Of a stretch of 9,709 bases of DNA, positions 1-5,778 are shown in pieces (within the stretch, counting starts at the first letter, position 1; each line of letters opens with the position of its first letter). The position numbers and the translations under genes are program-made. The notes below the pieces were generated by a model that saw nothing but the letters and a program-made list of their open reading frames with translations, ran no database searches and had not been told where the DNA came from. Source of the stretch: SCGC-AAA076-P13 sp964613455 (GTDB taxonomy: Bacteria; Pseudomonadota; Gammaproteobacteria; Magnimaribacterales; D2472); NCBI GenBank assembly GCA_964613455.1, contig CAZTGS010000028.1:1-9709 (forward strand), written 5' to 3'.

Positions 1-25
1 CAGTCTTGTTTTTGATATTCAAGCA

Positions 26-604
26 TTAACAAAATTCTAATATAGCTCTTGCGAGTTTGTCAAAACCTATAATATCTTTAGAAGAAACTGGTATGGCTTC
101 ACAGTCTTGCATTTGTCTATTAACAGCAGCAACCGCTTTTGCTTTTTGATTATTAGACAGCTTATCACTTTTTGTTAGAACTGGAATAAAGGCAACATCC
201 GATGAATTACATAAATCAATCATATCTCTGTCGCTATCTTTAAGCGGGTGGCGAATATCCATAAAAATAACCACTGCCTTGAAAGATACTCTCTTTGCAA
301 AATACTCTTCTAGAAGCGGCGCCCAATCCTTTCTTTTATGAAAACTTGATTTAGCAAAACCATAACCAGGAAGATCTACAAATTTTAATGACTCATTCAC
401 TCTAAAAAAATTAATTTCAGTTGTTCTGCCGGGGGTCTTACTTATTCGAGCTAGTTTTGGGTTTTCTGTAAGAGCATTTAGAGCGCTAGATTTACCAGCA
501 TTTGACCTTCCAGCCAATAAAATTTCTACACCCTCATCATCAGGAAGGTTTTTAAACTTGGTTACCCCAAGCATAAACTCAGATTCTTTAAAAAGGTTTT
601 TCAT
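26..604 (-). CDS. engB: Ribosome biogenesis GTP-binding protein EngB (YihA/YsxC)
   Basis: This is a cytoplasmic P-loop GTPase of the TrmE-Era-EngA-EngB family, known to act in late assembly of the large ribosomal subunit. The 192-residue product has all the G motifs: G1 GRSNAGKS at residues 32-39, the G2 threonine near 60-61 (TPGRTTEINFF), G3 DLPG at 77-80 followed by the EngB-typical YGFAK, G4 TKSD at 144-147 and G5 SSK at 174-176. Length is usual for the family (about 195-215), with a short C-terminus. The ATG at 604 is preceded by no clear Shine-Dalgarno sequence, but the next methionine (residue 11) would cut into the conserved N-terminus. It is divergent from the cytochrome c4 gene across 66 bp. 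The family call is certain; only the exact start has slight doubt. Confidence 0.97.
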   Translation of the reverse strand: MKNLFKESEFMLGVTKFKNLPDDEGVEILLAGRSNAGKSSALNALTENPKLARISKTPGRTTEINFFRVNESLKFVDLPGYGFAKSSFHKRKDWAPLLEEYFAKRVSFKAVVIFMDIRHPLKDSDRDMIDLCNSSDVAFIPVLTKSDKLSNNQKAKAVAAVNRQMQDCEAIPVSSKDIIGFDKLARAILEFC

Positions 605-611
605 TTAATCG

Positions 612-640
612 TTTATATCATACCAACCTATGTTTATAAT
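612..640 (+). promoter_or_regulatory. Predicted sigma-70 promoter for the cytochrome c4-dsbA-cupredoxin genes
   Basis: A perfect TATAAT -10 box lies at 635-640. Exactly 17 bp upstream is TTTATA (612-617), which matches four of six positions of the -35 consensus. Transcription would start near 647 and leave a short leader of about 24 nt before the ATG at 671. That leader shows no good Shine-Dalgarno sequence. AT-rich DNA makes chance matches likely, but the box is ideally placed in the only intergenic gap on this side. Confidence 0.5.
612..640 (-). promoter_or_regulatory. Possible engB promoter facing the opposite way
   Basis: On the minus strand the bases complementary to 612-620 read TGATATAAA, an extended -10 motif (TG-N-TATAAA). 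Transcription would begin near 605, at or next to the engB ATG at 604, giving an almost leaderless message. The matching -35 position (635-640) reads ATTATA, only three of six consensus bases. This would place each promoter's -10 on top of the other's -35. It is a weak prediction based on sequence only. Confidence 0.25.
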
Positions 641-670
641 ACACATCACTAAGACACACTTATTAAATTT

Positions 671-1336
671 ATGAAATCATTTTTGGTATTCATCGTATCG
701 TTTAGCTTAATATTTTCTATTAATGCTGCTGAAAAATCTGCTGGAGCAGAAGACATGCCTCATGGCTTTAAAATTGGAGATGCTGCAAAGGGATCTGCTC
801 TTGTTGGAGTGTGCGCATCATGTCATGGCGCTGATGGGAATAGCATTAGTTCTGATTGGCCAAAACTTGCCGGACAGAATCAAAGGTATCTTTACGAACA
901 ACTCCAATATTTTAAAGATGGCGAAAGAAATAACGCTTTAATGATGTCAGTGACTCCTTATCTTCAATCTCTTAAAGACGATGATTTATTAGATATCGCA
1001 GCATTTTATTCTTCTAAAATGATCACTGGTGGTCAAGCTAAAGACGATAAAGAGCTTCTTGAGCTAGGGTCTACTTTATATAGATTTGGTAATATGAAAA
1101 AAGGAATTCCAGCCTGTACAGCATGCCATTCTGTTTATGGTCAGGGCAACAGCCTAGCTGGCTATCCAGCTATAGCAGGGCAACAAGTTGGCTATTTAAC
1201 CTCATCATTAAAGGCTTATAGATCAAAAGATAGAAATTCTGGAGAGCAAGCGCTTATAATGCAATCTATTGCTCAAAATTTAAGCGATCAAGAGATAGAT
1301 GCGCTTGCTAATTATATGCACGGACTATACAAATGA
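671..1336 (+). CDS. Diheme cytochrome c4, periplasmic
   Basis: This is a periplasmic electron carrier with two covalently bound c-type hemes, known in the family to pass electrons from the bc1 complex to terminal oxidases. The 221-residue product starts with a Sec signal (hydrophobic residues 3-18, cleavage likely after SINA-A near 19-20). It then has two tandem cytochrome c domains: heme site CASCH at 48-52 with a likely axial Met at 91 or 92 in RNNALMMS, and heme site CTACH at 149-153 with a likely axial Met197 in ALIMQSI. Spacing and length fit cytochrome c4. Its stop overlaps the dsbA start by 4 nt (ATGA), so the two are coupled. The arrangement engB divergent to c4-dsbA is, from memory, the one seen in Pseudomonas. 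Confidence 0.96.
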   Translation: MKSFLVFIVSFSLIFSINAAEKSAGAEDMPHGFKIGDAAKGSALVGVCASCHGADGNSISSDWPKLAGQNQRYLYEQLQYFKDGERNNALMMSVTPYLQSLKDDDLLDIAAFYSSKMITGGQAKDDKELLELGSTLYRFGNMKKGIPACTACHSVYGQGNSLAGYPAIAGQQVGYLTSSLKAYRSKDRNSGEQALIMQSIAQNLSDQEIDALANYMHGLYK

Positions 1337-1956
1337 AAAAATACTTAAAAAACTTTACTAAATTTTCTTTAATTGCATTTTTTGCTTTATCAATTAATGC
1401 TGAATACAAGTTAGGCGCAGATTACCGAATGGTTAATAACCCTCTTCCAGTAAAGAGAGATGGGATTGTGGAAGTAACTGAGTCATTTTGGTACGGCTGT
1501 GCTCATTGCTACTCTTTTGAACCTTTTGTAAATTCATGGAAATCAAAGCTTAACGATGATGTAAAATTTACTAAGATGCCTATTACGTGGGGCGGCATTC
1601 ATCAATTGCATGCTTCACTTTATTACACAATAGAATCACTTAAACTTGACCCTTCCACTCATTCAGCAGTTTTTGTTACTATTCACAAAGAAGGTAATTT
1701 TTTACAAAATCCAAAGGCTATTGAAGAGTTTTTAGGAAAATTTGGCGTTGCTCCAGAAGTTACTAAGCAATACCTGAACTCCTTTGGAGTTAAGCAAAAA
1801 GTTAATATGGGAATAAAATACGCAAGAGAACTAAAAATTTCATCTGTTCCAATGATGATTGTTGATGGCACCTATGTAATAGAATCTAAAAGATCTATGG
1901 CAGAAATGCTTAAAGTTGTTGATCACGTTATAGAACTTCAAAAACCTAATTCATAG
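1333..1956 (+). CDS. dsbA: Thiol:disulfide interchange protein DsbA
   Basis: This periplasmic oxidase donates its disulfide to newly exported proteins and is itself reoxidised by DsbB. The 207-residue product has a positive then hydrophobic signal peptide (KKYLKNFTKFSLIAFFALS, cleavage probably after SINA near residue 23). The thioredoxin-fold active site is FWYGCAHC, with Cys56 and Cys59, and the cis-proline loop is SSVP with Pro173. The helical insertion expected of DsbA lies between them. The dipeptide between the cysteines is Ala-His where E. coli has Pro-His; His58 is the residue that lowers the pKa of Cys56 and is kept. Pairing with a cytochrome c gene suits a role in oxidising periplasmic protein cysteines. 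Possible targets include LptD, the partner of the LptM encoded further along, but that link is inference. Confidence 0.95.
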   Translation: MKKYLKNFTKFSLIAFFALSINAEYKLGADYRMVNNPLPVKRDGIVEVTESFWYGCAHCYSFEPFVNSWKSKLNDDVKFTKMPITWGGIHQLHASLYYTIESLKLDPSTHSAVFVTIHKEGNFLQNPKAIEEFLGKFGVAPEVTKQYLNSFGVKQKVNMGIKYARELKISSVPMMIVDGTYVIESKRSMAEMLKVVDHVIELQKPNS

Positions 1957-1964
1957 AGATAAAT

Positions 1965-2552
1965 ATGAAACGAACACATTACCTAATTGTTTTACCATTA
2001 TGCGCGATCTTCTTGTTTAATGGAAAAACTTATAACGATGCGGTTGCCAAAAGAATAGGACTGGAAGTAAATATATGCTTAGAAGGCCAAGACTGTGGAG
2101 CTTCTGCTGCAGCATCAACAATGACAGCATCAAGCTCAACTACTGTAGAAAAAGTACAACTCTCCGAAGGGTCTGAGCATATTGTAAAAATGCTCAATGC
2201 TGGAGACGGTGGGAATATGATATTTGAACCTGCTGTGATAAAAGTTTCTAAAGGTGACACTATTCTTTTTAAAGCAGTGGATATGCTCCACAACTCTGCA
2301 ACTATTGATGGAATGGTTCCTGCTGGAGCTTCAGAATGGGCTAGCGAACTAAGTAAAGATTTCAGTATTGCTCTAGATACTGAAGGCGTATATGTCTATC
2401 AATGCGATCCGCATGCAATGATGGCTATGATTGGAGTAATTCAGGTTGGCGAAGCAGTAAACTTAGATGCAATTAAAGCTGAAGCTGATAAAAAGAAATC
2501 AATGTTTGTTATGAATGCTGACAGAATAAGCAACTACTTATCTCAACTCTAA
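1965..2552 (+). CDS. Pseudoazurin-like cupredoxin with an N-terminal two-cysteine segment
   Basis: This is a predicted exported blue (type 1) copper electron carrier. The 195-residue product has a hydrophobic N-terminus (residues 6-18) without an obvious cleavage site. A short segment (about 23-44) follows with two cysteines at 38 and 44, then an Ala/Ser/Thr-rich linker (45-60). The cupredoxin domain covers about 70-162 and closely follows pseudoazurin: VKMLNAGDGGNMIFEPA, then VGVIQVG-like strands. The copper ligands are all present: His109, Cys147, His150 and Met155 (CDPH and a Met eight residues after the Cys). A charged tail follows, as in pseudoazurins. The segment AVAKRIGLEVNICLEGQDC resembles the region before the heme domain in cytochrome c5-type proteins, as I remember them. 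The gene starts 8 nt after dsbA and is probably co-transcribed. Azurin or plastocyanin are less likely alternatives. Confidence 0.88.
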   Translation: MKRTHYLIVLPLCAIFLFNGKTYNDAVAKRIGLEVNICLEGQDCGASAAASTMTASSSTTVEKVQLSEGSEHIVKMLNAGDGGNMIFEPAVIKVSKGDTILFKAVDMLHNSATIDGMVPAGASEWASELSKDFSIALDTEGVYVYQCDPHAMMAMIGVIQVGEAVNLDAIKAEADKKKSMFVMNADRISNYLSQL

Positions 2553-2779
2553 TCCTTTTCTAAATCTGATATCCTTTTTTCAAGATCTTTTGCTATCTTA
2601 TTCAAAGAATCATATTTTGATTTGCTTACATAGCCGCTTTTTTCAATAACATTATTAAGCTCAGGGGCAATATTTTTTTCAAGGTTCTTTAATAAGTCTC
2701 CTGGTATTAATTTATTAATATTTTTTAACTCTTTTTCAAGAATGCTAAAAATAGCCTTAGTAACTTCATTTTGACTCAT
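2549..2779 (-). CDS. ubiK: Probable ubiquinone biosynthesis accessory factor UbiK (YqiC/BMFP family)
   Basis: UbiK proteins are small, coiled-coil, trimeric factors that bind UbiJ and lipid and support aerobic ubiquinone synthesis. The 76-residue product is close to family length (about 80-95). An amphipathic N-terminal half is followed by SGYVSKSKYDSL, which aligns with the family signature of the type LVSREEFDVQ. A C-terminal heptad-like helix follows (AKDLEKRISDLEK). The signature Arg-Glu is changed to Lys-Ser, so this is a divergent member. Its start lies inside the end of yigB (14-nt overlap), and its stop overlaps the pseudoazurin stop tail to tail. Short coiled-coil proteins match easily by chance, hence the reduced confidence. 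Confidence 0.72.
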   Translation of the reverse strand: MSQNEVTKAIFSILEKELKNINKLIPGDLLKNLEKNIAPELNNVIEKSGYVSKSKYDSLNKIAKDLEKRISDLEKD

Positions 2780-3476
2780 TTATTTTCTCAATTAGATCAA
2801 CACTATCTTCCCAATTATAAAGGGTTTCTGGTTGATCTGTATCCAGCTTCCATTCATCATTTTTTCTATTAAACCATATTGCTTTTATACCAAGTTGCTG
2901 CGCACCATAAACATCATTTATTTGATGATCTCCAATATGAAGTACTTCTTTGAATGAGATGTTGCCATGCTCTTCCATCGCTTTAGTAAAATGAGGCATA
3001 TTGGGCTTATTGTCTTTGACGTCTTTTGAATTGATTGAAAAATTAAAAAATTGGCCTATTTCAAATTTAAAGATATCTGCATTACCATTAGTCAGAACCC
3101 CTAGACTATAGGATGAAGAGAGTTTTTTTATTGAATCATAAACTCCATCATAAAAGGTTACGGCATGACGCTTCTCTAAAAACATTTTGTAAGCTTCATC
3201 AATAATATTTTTTCTTTCATTTTCATCACTAACAATACCTTTAAGTTTTTTATTGTATATTTCTCTTCTTAGGAGACTTATATCCCACTCAAGGTTTGGA
3301 TCTTTTTCTATTAACTCTTTTCTATATTCCAAGAAGTCACTCATAGAACCCCATTGAATCTCTCCAACTTTCTCATGGAGCCAAGCACGAGTTTCTTTTT
3401 CAGCTTTAATAATTACGGGGCCTATATCCCAGAAAGTGTCATCAAGATCAAAGGTTATTAATTTAATATTATTCAT
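2766..3476 (-). CDS. yigB: HAD-family phosphatase YigB
   Basis: This is a cytoplasmic HAD hydrolase. E. coli YigB dephosphorylates FMN and the riboflavin precursor 5-amino-6-(5-phosphoribitylamino)uracil. The 236 residues carry all four HAD motifs: DLDDT with nucleophile Asp10 and acid Asp12, motif II TNGN (Thr129), motif III Lys157 in DNKPN, and motif IV GDHQIND (Asp183 and Asp188). A helical cap lies between about 16 and 110. Substrate specificity cannot be read from sequence; the assignment rests on its place directly after xerC, the E. coli order. The start overlaps the xerC stop (ATGA), and the end overlaps ubiK by 14 nt. Confidence 0.88.
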   Translation of the reverse strand: MNNIKLITFDLDDTFWDIGPVIIKAEKETRAWLHEKVGEIQWGSMSDFLEYRKELIEKDPNLEWDISLLRREIYNKKLKGIVSDENERKNIIDEAYKMFLEKRHAVTFYDGVYDSIKKLSSSYSLGVLTNGNADIFKFEIGQFFNFSINSKDVKDNKPNMPHFTKAMEEHGNISFKEVLHIGDHQINDVYGAQQLGIKAIWFNRKNDEWKLDTDQPETLYNWEDSVDLIEKINESK

Positions 3477-4369
3477 TTTTTTGCCCTTGGATGCGCTTTG
3501 TCATAAATTTTAACTAAATGTTGATAGTCTAGCTTTGTATATATTTGAGTTGTAGAGAGAGAACTATGCCCTAATAACTCTTGAATTGTTCTAAGATCGC
3601 CACTTGATTCAAGCATGTGTGTTGCAAAGCTATGTCTCAACATATGGGGATGTATCGGGGGGAGGCCCTGCTTGGTAGCCAATCTCTTTAAGCGCAACTG
3701 AATACTTCTAACCGATAACCTAGAACCTTTAAGATTAATGAATAATGCATCACTTTCATTTGAATACTTCGATCTTTCATTAATCCAATTATTAATTGCA
3801 TTCACTGCGTATCTTCCCAGAGGCACCAATCTAGTTTTTGAACCTTTCCCAAGGATTCTTAAAAATGTCATTTCTTCTTCAAAATCAGCCAGATCAATAT
3901 TTGCTGTTTCAGATACTCTTAATCCAGAAGAGTACATAAGTTCAACAATTGCTAAATCTCTTATCTCTAAAGAATCATTGGGCTTAAAATTCAACAACTG
4001 ATTAACATCCTCAGGAGATAGGACATCTGGAAGGTAGCTTGGCGTCTTTGGAGCTTTTACGAGTTCAAATGGCGAGCTTTCAACAAGATAATTTTTCTTT
4101 AAAAATCTAAAAAAACCTTTTGCAGATGAGAGATGCCTTTGAATACTTCTAGGGTTATTGTTAGATGCAAACAAGCTCCCAATCCAACCAGAGCATGTCT
4201 CATCAGTAATTCTTGAGTAGGAAGATACGTTTATTGATTTGAGGTATTTACCTAATTTTTGCAGGTCTCTCTTGTATGAGCTTGCTGTATTTGGAGAAAG
4301 GTTTTTAACCTCAGAGATATAAGATATATATTGATCTATATTTTCAAAAATAAAATATTCTTTAGACAT
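3473..4369 (-). CDS. xerC: Tyrosine recombinase XerC
   Basis: XerC works with XerD at dif sites to resolve chromosome dimers, with activation by FtsK. From the ATG at 4369 the product is 298 residues, the same as E. coli XerC. An N-terminal SAM-like core-binding domain (about 6-90) precedes the catalytic domain. The catalytic set is complete: Arg151 (SSGLRVSE), Lys175 (GKGSKTR), His242 and Arg245 (HMLRHSF), His268 (LGHSS) and Tyr277 (TQIYTKL). The frame stays open upstream, with ATGs at 4375 and 4381 and a TTG at 4393. I chose 4369 because of length, the MSKEYF start and the 8-nt overlap with the upstream gene, matching neighbouring junctions. No start has a clear Shine-Dalgarno sequence. This is a housekeeping recombinase, not a phage or transposon integrase. 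Confidence 0.93.
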   Translation of the reverse strand: MSKEYFIFENIDQYISYISEVKNLSPNTASSYKRDLQKLGKYLKSINVSSYSRITDETCSGWIGSLFASNNNPRSIQRHLSSAKGFFRFLKKNYLVESSPFELVKAPKTPSYLPDVLSPEDVNQLLNFKPNDSLEIRDLAIVELMYSSGLRVSETANIDLADFEEEMTFLRILGKGSKTRLVPLGRYAVNAINNWINERSKYSNESDALFINLKGSRLSVRSIQLRLKRLATKQGLPPIHPHMLRHSFATHMLESSGDLRTIQELLGHSSLSTTQIYTKLDYQHLVKIYDKAHPRAKK

Positions 4370-5003
4370 CAACATTAACATCAACTGATGCAAATTTCTT
4401 TTCTAAGACATCTCTTATATATTCAATAAAGGTTGTATCTTCGTCGCCTAAGTATCTTGTTCTTTCATAACTACCAAGCATTAAAAGGCCTATCTCTTTT
4501 CCTACAACTATTACAGCAACTGCCATAGATTCAACTTTTGGGTCATTAAAAAGGAATTCCATTTTTTCATTCGAAAATGATCCGCAATGAATTGCTCCTT
4601 TATGAAAGGACATATCTGTTTTATTTTCTATTTCATCTATTTGGTTGTTGCCATAAAATTTTAGAATGCAGTTATTTACATTAAAGCTTTTCTTAAAATC
4701 TTTTTGTACTTCATTGATAACATCATCTTTTGAAGATGATTCCAAAATCGACAAAGTTAAGTCTTTAGATTTATTGAAGAGGTCCTCATTTAGAGAAGCA
4801 GTTTTAATAAAAGATGAGAGCAAATCCATTAAATCTTTTTGTTCATCTCTCAGTTTTTTTATCTGTCTTTCTAACAAAGAAGAGGCAGAACTTGATGAGT
4901 GCTTAAATCTAAGTTCACTAACTAGTGACTCACGAGATTCAAAAAAATCTAGGTTATCAAGAAGATATAGCTCAACTTCTTTAGAATCTATTTTATTATT
5001 CAT
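4362..5003 (-). CDS. yigA: DUF484 family protein (YigA-like), between dapF and xerC
   Basis: The family has a GAF-like fold and no established function, but in many gammaproteobacteria it lies between dapF and xerC, as here. The 213-residue product shows the family pattern: an N-terminal helix with VELYLLDNLDFFESR, then SSASSLLERQIKKLRDEQKDL as a coiled-coil helix (about 40-65), then a helix containing NEDLFNKS. A C-terminal GAF-like domain runs from about 85 to 205 (GLLMLGSYERTRYLGDEDTTF). The start at 5003 is fixed by a strong AGGGAG ribosome site 5 nt upstream; an in-frame TTG at 5024 is rejected for that reason. It overlaps dapF by 8 nt upstream and xerC by 8 nt downstream. Shared synteny suggests a link to Xer or the cell cycle, but this is inference. 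Confidence 0.88.
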   Translation of the reverse strand: MNNKIDSKEVELYLLDNLDFFESRESLVSELRFKHSSSSASSLLERQIKKLRDEQKDLMDLLSSFIKTASLNEDLFNKSKDLTLSILESSSKDDVINEVQKDFKKSFNVNNCILKFYGNNQIDEIENKTDMSFHKGAIHCGSFSNEKMEFLFNDPKVESMAVAVIVVGKEIGLLMLGSYERTRYLGDEDTTFIEYIRDVLEKKFASVDVNVDV

Positions 5004-5778
5004 TAATACTCCCTGAGTAAACAAAAGCAGTTGGCCCAGTCATTAAAATATTATTATTGTTCTTTTTAAATTTTAGCTCACCGCCAAAGGACTTAATTCT
5101 TACTTGCTTAAGTTTATCCATAAGATGAAGGAAGGCAACCGAAATAGATGCTGAACCGCATGATAAAGTTTCACCAGCCCCATTCTCGTATGTCCTTATA
5201 TCAACAAAACCAGAAGAAGCTTTATATATAGAAAGGTTAATATTTAAAGGCTTTATACACTTTTCAAGTTTCTTATAAAGACCACCTAGATCCTCATTTC
5301 TTATAGACCTCTTTTTTATACAAAGATGAAGATTGCCTGCATCAACTAAATTAAATGAATCCTTAGGGATAATTCTTTTTATTGCATTTACAAGACTTTC
5401 ATTAACAACATGCTCAGGACTACCAACGAGCACTTCGACATTATTTTTTTTAGGCTCACAAATCACTAGTCTTTTTTTAGTTTGAAAATTTAAAGGGCCA
5501 AGAGGAGCAAATTTATTTTTCCAAATATAAGAAGCAGCGCATCTTATTCCGTTAAGGCACATATTAGCCTGGCCTCCATCTGCGTTATAGAACTTAATAT
5601 AAAAATCAGAGTTATATTTTGTTGGAGGTGATACCAAAATCAATTGATCAAACCCAATGCCAAGATTTCGATCAGATAATTTTTTAATAAATGATTTCTT
5701 TGGATTAAAATTTTTCTCAAGAGAATTCAAAACTATAAAGTCATTGCCGTTGCCATGCATTTTTTCAAAGTTAATCAT
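4996..5778 (-). CDS. dapF: Diaminopimelate epimerase DapF, with some divergent signature residues
   Basis: DapF converts LL-diaminopimelate to meso-diaminopimelate in the cytoplasm, supplying peptidoglycan and LysA. The 260 residues (usual length about 274) contain the N-terminal MHGNGNDF (7-14) and the two catalytic cysteines: Cys74 in NADGGQANMCLNG and Cys207 in GAGETLSCGS. His151, in GNLH, fits the conserved histidine. Several motif positions differ from the usual form: CGNG is CLNG, GNPH is GNLH, ERGAGET is ENGAGET (the Arg that helps hold the substrate carboxylate is Asn), and the helix after the second cysteine reads GSASIS rather than GSGACA. The core chemistry appears intact. The start ATG at 5778 overlaps the lysA stop by 8 nt (ATGATTAA), and the end overlaps the DUF484 gene by 8 nt. 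Confidence 0.93.
   Translation of the reverse strand: MINFEKMHGNGNDFIVLNSLEKNFNPKKSFIKKLSDRNLGIGFDQLILVSPPTKYNSDFYIKFYNADGGQANMCLNGIRCAASYIWKNKFAPLGPLNFQTKKRLVICEPKKNNVEVLVGSPEHVVNESLVNAIKRIIPKDSFNLVDAGNLHLCIKKRSIRNEDLGGLYKKLEKCIKPLNINLSIYKASSGFVDIRTYENGAGETLSCGSASISVAFLHLMDKLKQVRIKSFGGELKFKKNNNNILMTGPTAFVYSGSINE
5009..5014 (-). promoter_or_regulatory. Ribosome binding site deciding the DUF484 gene start
   Basis: The minus strand reads AGGGAG here, 5 nt before the ATG at 5003. It is the clearest Shine-Dalgarno sequence in the minus-strand block and lies inside the last codons of dapF. It supports the ATG at 5003 over the upstream TTG at 5024. Confidence 0.75.

Noticed and set aside
1..25. 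A gene or RNA downstream of engB at the left edge
   Set aside because: Only 25 bases are visible, with no recognisable coding or structural signal.
3473..4369. A tyrosine recombinase as a sign of a phage, integron or other mobile element
   Set aside because: Length, catalytic residues and position between DUF484 and yigB fit housekeeping XerC. No att-like repeats, tRNA gene or cargo genes are nearby.
4362..5024. DUF484 gene starting at the TTG at 5024
   Set aside because: The ATG at 5003 has a strong AGGGAG site 5 nt upstream, while the TTG has none and would extend the overlap with dapF.
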